DNA of 64,000 nucleotides from Pseudoduganella umbonata (GCF_014192225.1 NZ_JACHXS010000014.1:1-64000), one strand, 5' to 3'. Shown: positions 1-7,660, counted from the stretch's first letter. Numbers and translations are program-made. The notes: a model not told the origin generated them from the sequence alone.

Positions 1-101
1 TCTTCATGATGACGCCTCCCTCGATATCGTGGCTTGTTGACACTTCCACTTTGGCACATCGATGCCGTTTCGGAGGGGGCGTCCATCCCATTGCCAATGA
101 A

Positions 102-128
102 AACGGGCCGGTAATCAACCGGCCCGTT
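102..128 (-). terminator. Intrinsic terminator of the small polyQ secreted-protein gene
   Basis: A perfect 10-bp stem (102-111 with 119-128, loop 112-118) is followed on the minus strand by a run of four T. It lies about 30 bases downstream of the stop codon at 157. Bases 1-101 hold no gene that can be supported. Confidence 0.7.
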
Positions 129-156
129 GGGGAAACATGCTGGCCTTTCGGCAGTG

Positions 157-543
157 TCAGCGCTTTGGCGTCACGGAATACACTTCCATGCCCGCTTCGT
201 TGATCTGGCGGCGCAGGTCGCGCCGTTCGTCGGGCGTCATGCGGCTCATGCGGCGCGACATTTCGGCGTTGCTGGCACTTTCCTGCATCATCCGGCGCTG
301 TTCTTCGGCGCGGGCTTCGAAGGCCCGCGAATCGGCCGCGCCGCCCCAGCGGCTGTCGCGGCGCGGTTGCTGCTGTTGCTGCTGCTGTTCATCGCGGCGC
401 GGTGGGCCGTCGTTCGGGCCGGCATGGACAATCGCCGGCACTGCGCCGCACAGCGTGACAAAAACAAACGCCGCCAGCGACGCGATCGCGGCGCGCGCGC
501 GCTGCGCGTCTGCCCTGCTCCGATCGTGTGCCTGCTGGTTCAT
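157..543 (-). CDS. Small secreted/periplasmic protein with polyglutamine tract
   Basis: The protein has 128 residues. After a basic N-terminus there is a hydrophobic stretch (about residues 20-41, ending near AIVHAG) that looks like a signal peptide, then a run of seven Gln at about residues 53-59, then a charged helical C-terminal half. The segment MSRMTPDERRDLRRQINEAG resembles a motif common in small exported proteins of Oxalobacteraceae, which I recognise only by pattern; no function is known to me. It is transcribed away from the ompR-like gene at 727 and shares the 544-726 intergenic region with it, so co-regulation by that response regulator is possible. The CAG-type codons of the Gln run make a short microsatellite. 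Confidence 0.6.
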   Translation of the reverse strand: MNQQAHDRSRADAQRARAAIASLAAFVFVTLCGAVPAIVHAGPNDGPPRRDEQQQQQQQPRRDSRWGGAADSRAFEARAEEQRRMMQESASNAEMSRRMSRMTPDERRDLRRQINEAGMEVYSVTPKR

Positions 544-598
544 GCGATGTCCTTGTTGGTGTCTGGTAACCTGTACCCGATGGACGAAGTGTATGCCC

Positions 599-651
599 CT
601 TTACCCATACGTATAAGGGTGATTGGGTAAAGTTTGTAACACTTTGTAATG
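599..651. promoter_or_regulatory. Putative OmpR-type operator between divergent genes
   Basis: Two elements are visible. An 8-bp perfect inverted repeat (CTTTACCC at 599-606 and GGGTAAAG at 625-632) is followed by two direct copies of TTTGTAA spaced ten bases apart (about 633-639 and 643-649). Direct repeats at one helical turn are the usual layout for OmpR-family binding. The site lies between the secreted-protein gene and the response-regulator gene, so autoregulation and control of the small protein are the natural guess. Confidence 0.4.
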
Positions 652-726
652 GGTACGCCCGTGCGCGCCGCACAGCGCGTTAAGACGTTACCATAGCGAC
701 ATGCTTCTGACAATTCCGACAGCAAT

Positions 727-1509
727 ATGATGACATCGACCGACACCGGCAACAACGGCACCTCTTCTTCTTCCACCGCTTCGCACGGTGGCCACCAGGC
801 CAAGATCATGGTCGTGGATGACGACGTTCGCCTGCGCGACCTGCTGCGCCGCTACCTCACCGAACAGGGTTTCAATGTGTTCACGGCGGAAAACGCCACC
901 GCGATGAACAAGCTGTGGCTGCGCGAGCGCTACGACCTGCTGGTGCTGGACCTGATGCTGCCGGGCGAGGACGGCCTGTCGATCTGCCGCCGCCTGCGCG
1001 GCGCCGGCGACCAGACGCCGATCATCATGCTGACCGCGAAGGGCGAGGACGTGGACCGCATCGTCGGCCTCGAGATGGGTGCGGACGACTACCTGCCGAA
1101 GCCGTTCAACCCGCGCGAACTGGTGGCCCGCATCGGCGCAGTGCTGCGCCGCAAGGCGCCCGATGAAATCCCGGGCGCGCCGTCGGAAACCCCGCAAACC
1201 TTCGAATTCGGCCAGTTCGTGCTGGACCTGGGCACCCGCACGCTGAAGAAGAACGGTGAAACGGTACCGCTGACGACCGGCGAATTCTCGGTACTGAAAG
1301 TGTTTGCCCGGCATGCGCGCCAGCCGCTATCCCGCGAGAAGCTGATGGAACTGGCGCGCGGGCGCGAGTACGAAGTCTTCGACCGCTCGCTGGACGTGCA
1401 GATCTCGCGCCTGCGCAAGCTGATCGAGCCGGATCCGTCCAGCCCCCTGTACATCCAGACCGTATGGGGCCTGGGCTATGTGTTCATCCCGGAGGGACAG
1501 CCGCGCTGA
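727..1509 (+). CDS. ompR: OmpR-family response regulator
   Basis: 260 residues with a receiver domain (about 26-140) and a winged-helix DNA-binding domain (about 160-255). The acidic pocket is D31-D32-D33, the phospho-acceptor is Asp75 in LLVLDLMLPG, and the conserved Lys is in LPKPFNPREL. The C-terminal part has the typical SLDVQISRLRKLIE and VWGLGYVF signatures. The kinase gene follows 13 bases downstream and its H-box matches EnvZ, so this is the OmpR/EnvZ-type osmotic/envelope-stress pair. The first 25 residues (Thr/Ser-rich) are poorly conserved and no strong ribosome binding site precedes either of the two adjacent ATG codons, so the exact start is uncertain. Confidence 0.9.
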   Translation: MMTSTDTGNNGTSSSSTASHGGHQAKIMVVDDDVRLRDLLRRYLTEQGFNVFTAENATAMNKLWLRERYDLLVLDLMLPGEDGLSICRRLRGAGDQTPIIMLTAKGEDVDRIVGLEMGADDYLPKPFNPRELVARIGAVLRRKAPDEIPGAPSETPQTFEFGQFVLDLGTRTLKKNGETVPLTTGEFSVLKVFARHARQPLSREKLMELARGREYEVFDRSLDVQISRLRKLIEPDPSSPLYIQTVWGLGYVFIPEGQPR

Positions 1510-1522
1510 TGCGTGCCGTCCG

Positions 1523-2875
1523 ATGAGGTTCCGTAATATAAGTCTGGCCCGCCTGAAGAGCGGGCTGTTCTGGCGTACCTTCCTGCTGCTCGGCGTGCTG
1601 ACGACGCTGTCGATGGCGTCGTGGACCGGCATGATCAGCTGGGTCCAGCGCGGGCCGCAGGCGCAGCAACTGGCCGCGCAGGTGATCTCGGTCGTCACCA
1701 TCACGCGCGCGGCGCTGACCCACTCCGCCCCCGAACTGCGCACCGAACTGCTGTTCGAACTCGTGTCGAACGAAGGCATCCGCGTATTCCTGCTGGAAGA
1801 AAACGACGAAGTCGACCCGCCGCCGGACATCGCCCTGATGCCCGACATCGAACGGCTCGTCAAGGCCAAGCTGGGCAAGTCCACCCGCTTCTCGGCGCGC
1901 GTCAACGGCATGCGCGGCTTCTGGGTCAGCTTCTACATCGGCGAAGACCAGTACTGGCTGATGCTCGAGCGCGAACGCATTCCATGGCTGACAGGCATCC
2001 AGTGGCTCGGCTGGGCGGCCGTCGTGTCGCTGGTTTCCCTGCTGGGCGCAGCCGCGATTTCCAGTCTCGTCAACGCGCCGCTGCGCCGCCTGACCGCCGC
2101 GTTCCGCGCCATCGCGCAGGGCCGCCGCCCGGAGCCGCTGCCGGAAAAAGGGCCGCAGGAAATCCGCCAGGCCAACCGCAGCTTCAACCAGATGGTCGAC
2201 GACTTGCAGCAGGTGGAATCGGACCGCGCGGTGATCCTGGCCGGCATCTCGCACGACCTGCGCACGCCGCTGACGCGGATGCAGCTGGAAGTGGAAATGG
2301 CCGACCTGTCGGCGGATGCGCGCGACGGCATGAAGTCCGACCTGGCGCAGATGGATGCGATCATCGCCCAGTTCCTCGATTACGCGAAACCGACCGAGGC
2401 TTCCACCTTCGTGCCGCTGGACGTGACGGCCATGCTGGAAGAAGTGGCACATGAAGTGTCGCGCCTGCCGGACGTGAAAGTCACTACCGACATCACCTGC
2501 CCGGCCCAGGTCATGGGCAATGGTACCGACCTGAAACGGGTGTTCCACAACCTGATCGAGAATGCGCGCCGCTATGGCAAGACGCCCGGCACGGACATGG
2601 CCGAGATCGACATCCGCTGCTCCGTCAAGGGCATGCATACCGCGAAACGGGTGGTGATCGACGTCGAGGACCATGGCGTGGGCGTGCCGGAAGAGCGGAT
2701 GGCCGAGCTGCTGAAACCGTTCACCCGGCTCGACGAGGCGCGCAGCCAGGCCAACGGCGCCGGCCTGGGCCTGGCCATCGTCGAGCGCGTGCTGCAACGG
2801 CACGATGCGGAGCTCAACCTCAGCAATCGCGAAGGTGGCGGCCTGTCGATCCAGATCACGCTGGAAGCAGTCTAG
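1523..2875 (+). CDS. envZ: EnvZ-like sensor histidine kinase
   Basis: 450 residues from the ATG at 1523; an upstream in-frame start at 1478 would overlap the regulator gene and add an implausible Arg-rich leader. There is one N-terminal membrane helix (FLLLGVLTTLSM), a periplasmic domain of about 120 residues, a second membrane helix around WLGWAAVVSLVSLLGAA, a HAMP domain, an H-box with ISHDLRTPLTRMQLE, an N-box (NLIENARRYG) and the ATP lid GAGLGLAIVERVL. All catalytic signatures are intact. It should phosphorylate the regulator encoded just upstream. A small inverted repeat follows the stop codon but has no T-run. Confidence 0.9.
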   Translation: MRFRNISLARLKSGLFWRTFLLLGVLTTLSMASWTGMISWVQRGPQAQQLAAQVISVVTITRAALTHSAPELRTELLFELVSNEGIRVFLLEENDEVDPPPDIALMPDIERLVKAKLGKSTRFSARVNGMRGFWVSFYIGEDQYWLMLERERIPWLTGIQWLGWAAVVSLVSLLGAAAISSLVNAPLRRLTAAFRAIAQGRRPEPLPEKGPQEIRQANRSFNQMVDDLQQVESDRAVILAGISHDLRTPLTRMQLEVEMADLSADARDGMKSDLAQMDAIIAQFLDYAKPTEASTFVPLDVTAMLEEVAHEVSRLPDVKVTTDITCPAQVMGNGTDLKRVFHNLIENARRYGKTPGTDMAEIDIRCSVKGMHTAKRVVIDVEDHGVGVPEERMAELLKPFTRLDEARSQANGAGLGLAIVERVLQRHDAELNLSNREGGGLSIQITLEAV

Positions 2876-3065
2876 CGAAGTCCATCCGTTCCTGCTCCTG
2901 ACAGGAGCTGTCAGCCTCCGCGCCTACCATTGGCACCGTGCCCACGCGCGGACGGCTGGCGCCAAAAAAGTTTCAGCGGTTTGTCGATCTGGCGTTTCGC
3001 CGTTCGTCGTGGGAGTATGGAAACGCAGTTCGTGTTCCCTGAAACCACCATGAAGGAGATAGGCC

Positions 3066-3551
3066 ATGAGCGAAGTCGAAAAAATCCCTGCCGGCATGCC
3101 GACCGTGACGCCGCACCTCGTCTGCCGCAACGCCGCGGACGCGATCGAGTTCTACAGGAAGGCGTTCGGCACCGTCGAGCTGGTGCGGATGCCGGTGCCC
3201 GACGACAGCGGCAAGCTGATGCACGCAATGATCCAGTTCGGCGATACGAAAATCATGCTTGTCGACGAATTTCCCGACTATGGCAGCTTCGGCCCGCAGG
3301 ACCTGCCGGCTTCCCCGGTGACGCTGCATTGCTACGTCGAGGATGTCGATGCCGCGTACCAGCGCGCGGTCGACGCCGGCGCCACGGCCAAGATGCCGCC
3401 GGCCGACATGTTCTGGGGCGACCGTTACGGCGTGCTGCGCGACCCGTTCGGCCACAGCTGGTCGCTGGCCACGCACATCCGCGACGTGCCGCCCGAGGAA
3501 GCCATCGAAGCGTCGAAGACGGCAATGGACTGCCCTGAACTGCGCCAATAA
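3066..3551 (+). CDS. VOC-superfamily glyoxalase-like protein (PhnB type)
   Basis: 161 residues, preceded by an AAGGAG ribosome binding site. It shows the duplicated beta-alpha-beta-beta-beta VOC fold: an N-terminal module with TPHLVCRNAADAIEFYRKAFG and a C-terminal module ending in DRYGVLRDPFGHSWSLATH, which is the hallmark of PhnB-like members. The substrate is not predictable. It is the first gene of a run of four closely spaced same-strand genes that ends with a sigma factor (25-base gap to the next gene); VOC, YCII and DUF6596 sigma genes are known to travel together, but the signal they respond to is not established. Confidence 0.8.
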   Translation: MSEVEKIPAGMPTVTPHLVCRNAADAIEFYRKAFGTVELVRMPVPDDSGKLMHAMIQFGDTKIMLVDEFPDYGSFGPQDLPASPVTLHCYVEDVDAAYQRAVDAGATAKMPPADMFWGDRYGVLRDPFGHSWSLATHIRDVPPEEAIEASKTAMDCPELRQ

Positions 3552-3575
3552 CCAGCGCGACAAGGAGACACCGCC

Positions 3576-3998
3576 ATGCGATTCATGATCATCGTCAAAG
3601 CATCCGCCGACAGCGAAGCGGGCAGGATGCCCTCCACCGCATTGCTCGAAGCCATGGGCAAATACAACGAAGAACTGGTCAACGCCGGCGTAATGCTGGC
3701 CGGAGAAGGCCTGCATCCCAGCTCGAAAGGCGTGCGCATCCGCTATCACGGCAAGGAGCGCACCGTGATCGACGGCCCGTTCGCCGAGACCAAGGAACTG
3801 ATTGCGGGATTCTGGCTGATTCAGGTAAAGTCGCGCGAGGAAGCCATCGAGTGGCTCAAGCGCGCCCCGATGGAAGACGGCGATGAAGTCGAGATCCGCC
3901 AGGTCTTCGAGGCGGAAGACTTCGGCGCCGACTTCACGCCGGAACTGCGCGAACAGGAGGAACGGCTGCGCGAGCGCATCTCCGCAAGCCCTGCCTGA
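3576..3998 (+). CDS. YCII-domain protein (single domain)
   Basis: 140 residues with one YCII domain, recognisable from MRFMIIVKASADSEAG at the start, the central GVMLAGEGLHPS, the VIDGPFAETKELIAGFWLIQ-type core (positions about 67-86) and the flanking helix. The fold is a ferredoxin-like dimer; some relatives are linked to ECF-type sigma factors. An AGGAG site stands before the ATG. It sits between the VOC gene and a second, two-domain YCII gene, 27 bases from the latter. Its function here is probably regulatory or enzymatic support of the sigma factor at 4736, which is inference from gene order only. Confidence 0.8.
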   Translation: MRFMIIVKASADSEAGRMPSTALLEAMGKYNEELVNAGVMLAGEGLHPSSKGVRIRYHGKERTVIDGPFAETKELIAGFWLIQVKSREEAIEWLKRAPMEDGDEVEIRQVFEAEDFGADFTPELREQEERLRERISASPA

Positions 3999-4025
3999 AT
4001 TTCACACCGCGACGAGGAGAACGGG

Positions 4026-4739
4026 ATGCATTTCATGGTGATACGGCGCGCCGACGCCGGTTCCGAAAGCAGCGCTTTTCCCCCTGCACCGCTGGCGGAG
4101 GCCATACCGGCCGGCCGCTGGCTGCATCCCGGTTCGGAGGCCGCGCGGCTGCATCGCGCCGGCGGCGCATGGCGCGTCGAGCACGGCCCGTTTCCGGCTG
4201 GCGAGCTGGCGGCCGGCTTCGCGATCATCGACGTGCCGTCGAAGGAAGCGGCCATTGCCTGGGCTTCGCAGTGGCCCACGGCCGATGCGGAAGGCGGCGC
4301 GATACTGGAAGTGCGCGAAACCGGCTGCTCCGGCGGCTGCCATGGCATCGACACGCAATCGCCGCCGCACCTGACGTCGTATGCTGTATTGCTGCGCTCG
4401 AGCCCCGCCCTCGAGGCCGACGACATGCCGCCGGCCGAAGTCATCGCCCTGATGAACGCGCGCAATGCCCGGGATGCCCAGGCCGGCGTGCTGCTGGCCG
4501 GCGACGGGCTGAAACCCACCGCGAAAGGCGCGCGGGTCAAGTTCAAGGGCGGCCGGCCATCGGTCGTCGACGGCCCGTTCACCGAAATCAAGGAACTCAT
4601 CGCCGGCTTCTGGCTGATCCAGGCCGCCTCGCGCGACGAAGCGATCGCCTGGGTGAAAAGCTACCCGTTCCCGTGGCCCGAGGTGACGCTGGAACTGCGT
4701 GCCGTGGCTTGCCCGCCCGCCTGCCCCGCCGCGCATTGA
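4026..4739 (+). CDS. Tandem YCII-domain protein
   Basis: 237 residues. The C-terminal half (about 115-230) is a clear YCII domain with LLAGDGLKPTAKGARVKF and VVDGPFTEIKELIAGFW. The N-terminal half (1-110) keeps the outline (MHFMVIRRADAG, AGRWLHPGSEAARLH, VEHGPFPAGELAAGFAI) but is shortened and has diverged, so this is a fused duplication in which one copy decays. The stop codon overlaps the TTG start of the sigma-factor gene, which indicates translational coupling. A ribosome binding site (GAGGAG) precedes the ATG. Confidence 0.75.
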   Translation: MHFMVIRRADAGSESSAFPPAPLAEAIPAGRWLHPGSEAARLHRAGGAWRVEHGPFPAGELAAGFAIIDVPSKEAAIAWASQWPTADAEGGAILEVRETGCSGGCHGIDTQSPPHLTSYAVLLRSSPALEADDMPPAEVIALMNARNARDAQAGVLLAGDGLKPTAKGARVKFKGGRPSVVDGPFTEIKELIAGFWLIQAASRDEAIAWVKSYPFPWPEVTLELRAVACPPACPAAH

Positions 4740-6028
4740 ACGACAGGGTCCATCGCACCGTCGAGGCGGTGTGGCGCATCGAGTCGGCGAAGATCATCGC
4801 CGCCCTGGCACGCATGCTGCGCGACGTCGGCCTGGCCGAGGAAATGGCGCAGGAAGCGCTGGTCGCCGCGCTGGAAACGTGGCCGGCGAGTTTTCCCGGC
4901 ACCGGCACGCCGGACAATCCCGCCGCATGGCTGATGGCCACGGCGAAGAACCGCGCGCTCGACCACCTGCGCCACCGCAAGCTGGTGCAGGAGCGGGAAC
5001 CGGAGCTTGCCTACGAGATCGAAAGCCTGCTGGAGGACGCCGCGCACAATGCGGAACAGGCGCTGGACCGCGCGCTGGACGACCGCATCGGCGACGACCT
5101 GCTGCGCCTCGTCTTCATTGCCTGCCATCCGGTGCTGCCCACCGAAGGCCGCGTGGCACTCACGCTGCGGCTGCTGGGCGGCCTGACGACCGATGAAATC
5201 GCCCGCGCCTTCCTGGTGCCGGAGCCCACGGTGGCGCAGCGCATCGTGCGCGCCAAGCGCACGCTGCTCGAAGCCCGCGTGCCGTTCGAGGTACCGGCCG
5301 AACACGAGCTGGTACAGCGGCTGTCTTCCGTCCTGCAGGTGATCTACCTGATCTATAACGAAGGTTATTCGGCCAGCGCCGGCACCGACTGGATGCGCCC
5401 CGCGCTGTGCGACGAGGCCCTGCGCCTGGGCCGCATCCTGGCCGGGCTCATGCCGGGCGAGCCGGAAGTGCACGGGCTGGTGGCGCTGATGGAAATCCAG
5501 TCTTCGCGCGCCCGTGCCCGCATCGCGGCGGACGGCGCGCCGGTACTGCTGCTGGACCAGGACCGCGCGCGCTGGGACCAGTTGCTGATCCGCCGTGGCC
5601 TTGCCGCGCTGGAGCGCGCCGGCCAGCTCGGCAAGAGCCTGGGACCGTACGGGCTGCAGGCCGCGATCGCCGCCTGCCATGCGCGTGCCCGCAGGGCGGC
5701 GGATACCGACTGGGAACGCATCGCCGCGCTGTACGACGGCCTGGCGCAGCTGGCGCCATCGCCGGTGGTGGAATTGAACCGGGCCGTGGCACTGGCGATG
5801 GCGTTCGGCCCCGCCGCCGGGCTGGAAGTGGCCGATACGCTGGTCGGCGAGCCGGCGCTGCGCCACTATCACCTGCTGCCCAGCGTGCGCGGCGATTTCC
5901 TGTTCAAGCTGGGCCGGCTGGACGAAGCGCGCGCCGAGTTCCTGCGCGCCGCCGAACTGACGCAGAACGAACGCGAACGCACCCTGCTGCTGTCACGCGC
6001 GGCAGCCTGCCCGTCGCTGCCGGGATGA
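4736..6028 (+). CDS. ECF-like RNA polymerase sigma factor with DUF6596 domain
   Basis: 430 residues from a TTG at 4736; the TTG overlaps the preceding stop (TTGA), and the resulting N-terminus NDRVHRTVEAVWRIESAK is where family members begin. A much longer open frame exists upstream but runs through the YCII gene. Region 2 is seen around ALARMLRDVGLAEEMAQEAL and WLMATAKNRALDHLRHRK, region 4 around LTLRLLGGLTTDEIARAF and VAQRIVRAKRTL, followed by the large C-terminal DUF6596 region (about 180-430, with YLIYNEGYSAS and VELNRAVALAMAFGP). In this group the C-terminal part and the accompanying YCII proteins are thought to replace a membrane anti-sigma factor. No anti-sigma gene is present here. 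Confidence 0.85.
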   Translation: MNDRVHRTVEAVWRIESAKIIAALARMLRDVGLAEEMAQEALVAALETWPASFPGTGTPDNPAAWLMATAKNRALDHLRHRKLVQEREPELAYEIESLLEDAAHNAEQALDRALDDRIGDDLLRLVFIACHPVLPTEGRVALTLRLLGGLTTDEIARAFLVPEPTVAQRIVRAKRTLLEARVPFEVPAEHELVQRLSSVLQVIYLIYNEGYSASAGTDWMRPALCDEALRLGRILAGLMPGEPEVHGLVALMEIQSSRARARIAADGAPVLLLDQDRARWDQLLIRRGLAALERAGQLGKSLGPYGLQAAIAACHARARRAADTDWERIAALYDGLAQLAPSPVVELNRAVALAMAFGPAAGLEVADTLVGEPALRHYHLLPSVRGDFLFKLGRLDEARAEFLRAAELTQNERERTLLLSRAAACPSLPG

Positions 6029-6053
6029 CCGGATGCACGGATGGGCGAGATTT

Positions 6054-6080
6054 CGGGATGTTGGGGATGTTGGGGATGTC
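6054..6080. repeat. Three 9-bp tandem units (GGGGATGTT type)
   Basis: Three consecutive 9-base units at 6054-6062, 6063-6071 and 6072-6080, differing at one or two positions. They lie between the sigma-factor stop and the convergent GFA gene. No hairpin or T-run accompanies them, so this is probably slippage-generated sequence. Confidence 0.7.
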
Positions 6081-6122
6081 GGGTCACCCGATGGCGGAAT
6101 GTCGGGCTGACGGGATGAAGGA

Positions 6123-6536
6123 CTAGGGCATGTCGCGGGTACCCTCGGTGCGCGTGCGCAGATAGCGCGGCAGGCTGTCCGCCAGCTTTATCCAGGGCAA
6201 GTGGCTTTGCATATAGGTATGATCGCCGGGCGGCACCACCTCCGGGTCGTCCAGGCTGGCGGTGGTCACATCGAGTTCTCCCGGCCAGCGTGCGTCCTCG
6301 AACGTGACCTGGGTGCCGCAGCCGGCGCAGAAGCCTCGGCGCACGCCGGGACTGGACGCATAGTACGCCAGCATGCCCGCCGTGAAACGCAGGCCGGTGC
6401 GCGGCACCGAGAACCACGCCACGCAGGGTGCCCCGCTGGAGCGGCGGCACATCGTGCAGTGGCACAGCGTACTGTTGAACGGTACGGCCGTGACCAGGTA
6501 GCGCACGGCACCGCAGAAGCAGCCTCCCTGGTGCAT
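6123..6536 (-). CDS. GFA-family (CENP-V/GFA domain) zinc protein
   Basis: 137 residues. The zinc-binding cysteines of the glutathione-dependent formaldehyde-activating (GFA) fold are in order: GGCFCGAVRY near the start, LCHCTMCRRSSG in the middle and FCAGCGTQVTF later. Most family members have unknown substrates; true formaldehyde activation is proven for few. The gene converges with the sigma-factor operon and is followed upstream (same strand) by the Imm26-like gene 24 bases away, with a GAGGGGAATG start context. It may share a transcript with the two genes at 6560-7354. Confidence 0.85.
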   Translation of the reverse strand: MHQGGCFCGAVRYLVTAVPFNSTLCHCTMCRRSSGAPCVAWFSVPRTGLRFTAGMLAYYASSPGVRRGFCAGCGTQVTFEDARWPGELDVTTASLDDPEVVPPGDHTYMQSHLPWIKLADSLPRYLRTRTEGTRDMP

Positions 6537-6559
6537 TCCCCTCTCCTTGCCGGCCTGTT

Positions 6560-7021
6560 TCAGCCTTGCTCGAGCAGCTTGGTCAGCAGCAGCTCGGTGG
6601 ACCCGTAGCCGTACAGGGAATCGCTTTCCAGGCCCGCGGTTTCATACGGTACCGATACTTCGCGCTCCGGCTTGGCCGGGTCGTCGGCATACGTGGCCTG
6701 CCAGGCGCGTTTCAGCGCATCCGAACGGCGGATGAAGACCGGCACCGGCCAGTCGTTGCGCTCGAAGTTGTCGGCTTCGCCGAGCACTGGCCAGCGGCCG
6801 TTGGCCAGCGCCATGTCGCCGGTGCGGATGGCCTTGACGGCATCGCCCGCCTTCAGGCCCTGCACATCGGCCAGCGTGGGCATCGTGGCACGTTTCGGTC
6901 CGAACAGATAGGCCAGCATGATCTTCCCCTGGGGCGACATGCGGGCAACGAGCCCGGCCGCGTAGCCGCCGTTAATCAGCGGTACGGCGAACCAGCTTCC
7001 TTCGTGATACGGCTGCTTCAT
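6560..7021 (-). CDS. Imm26-like (immunity protein 26 family) protein
   Basis: 153 residues, cytosolic, no signal peptide. The beginning WFAVPLINGGYAAGLVAR and the following YLFGPKRATMPTLADVQGL match the pattern I associate with the Imm26 family, which is annotated as immunity to polymorphic toxins but also occurs alone. The C-terminal half contains EVSVPYETAGLESDSLYGYGSTELLLTKLL. No toxin gene is adjacent. It sits 24 bases downstream of the ferritin-like gene, so the two may be co-transcribed. The family call is from pattern memory and is only moderately certain. Confidence 0.5.
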   Translation of the reverse strand: MKQPYHEGSWFAVPLINGGYAAGLVARMSPQGKIMLAYLFGPKRATMPTLADVQGLKAGDAVKAIRTGDMALANGRWPVLGEADNFERNDWPVPVFIRRSDALKRAWQATYADDPAKPEREVSVPYETAGLESDSLYGYGSTELLLTKLLEQG

Positions 7022-7045
7022 TCGATTCTCATTATGTGGACTGCC

Positions 7046-7354
7046 TTACATGTTCTCGTCGTAGCGGTACTGGGCCGCGATCGGGCCGGCCTTGAACAGC
7101 GCATCGCGCAGTTCCTTGTCCAGCTTCGGGTCGCGCCGGCGCACCCATTCGACCAGCATGGCCACGTGCTTGCGCACGCTGTCGCGCTGGCTGGCCAGCA
7201 CCAGTTTCAGTTCGGGATCGGTACACGCCGCGCAACGCTGGTTCGCCATGTCCAACGCACCAAGCCGGTCGATCAGCGAGGTCAATGCGCGATGCATGTC
7301 GAGCACCTGGGCATCCAGGCTCTCGCGGTTTTCAACGACGTGTTCCTGCGTCAT
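7046..7354 (-). CDS. Encapsulated-ferritin-like protein lacking ferroxidase ligands
   Basis: 102 residues from the ATG at 7354 (preceded by GGAGGG); a longer frame to 7510 would run into the riboswitch region. The layout MHRALTSLIDRLGALD, QRCAACTDPEL, RDSVRKHVAMLVEWVRRRD and LRDALFKAGPIA follows encapsulin-cargo ferritins (EncFtn, e.g. Rhodospirillum rubrum) closely along the whole helical core. Compared with that protein as I remember it, the iron ligands Glu31, Glu32, Glu34, Glu62 and the neighbouring Trp38 and Tyr39 are replaced by Asp29, Arg30, Gly32, Val60, Met36 and Ala37; only the His (His63) remains. A CxxC (Cys41, Cys44) is new. There is no encapsulin gene nearby and no cargo-loading tail. 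It is therefore unlikely to be a ferroxidase. Confidence 0.55.
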   Translation of the reverse strand: MTQEHVVENRESLDAQVLDMHRALTSLIDRLGALDMANQRCAACTDPELKLVLASQRDSVRKHVAMLVEWVRRRDPKLDKELRDALFKAGPIAAQYRYDENM

Positions 7355-7480
7355 GGCGCCCTCCTGTCGGCGTGGCATGGAAAGCCGGTATTGTGCTTCG
7401 GAGTCCATGTTTCCACAAGTATAACAATGGCCCGGGACGGATGGCGCACGACATTGCATTCGGATGTGATAAGCTTCCGG

Positions 7481-7561
7481 CTTCGCTAGGGGTCCTGGAC
7501 AGGTTTGCATGTTCCGGGTGAGAGATACCCTTCGTACCTGATCTGGATAATGCCAGCGAAG
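7481..7561 (+). ncRNA. TPP (thiamine pyrophosphate) riboswitch
   Basis: A THI-box is visible: P1 is formed by CTTCGCT (7481-7487) and AGCGAAG (7555-7561); it is followed by GGGGTCCTGG, the GGGTGAGAGATACCC segment (GTGAGA in place of the usual CTGAGA) and the strongly conserved ACCTGATCTGGATAATGCC. It lies 99 bases before the ATG of the TonB receptor. No terminator follows. GTGCTC copies at 7576 and 7609 could pair with GAGCAC at 7651-7656 next to the start codon, which would suit translational control, but this is only a suggestion. The rest of 7355-7660 shows no gene. Confidence 0.9.
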
Positions 7562-7660
7562 GAAAGCGCAACGCAGTGCTCGTCACTCTCCCCTTCCTCT
7601 TCCCGGGTGTGCTCCCTCGCTGGTTCGATAACGAACGAGAACGAGAATTAGAGCACATCG

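Noticed and set aside
2886..2920. Terminator after the envZ-like gene
   Set aside because: The inverted repeat (GCTCC/GGAGC) is only five bases and there is no T-run.
7046..7510. A longer start for the ferritin-like protein at 7510
   Set aside because: It would place 52 unrelated residues in front of the conserved core and overlap the riboswitch on the other strand; the ATG at 7354 has a good ribosome binding site.
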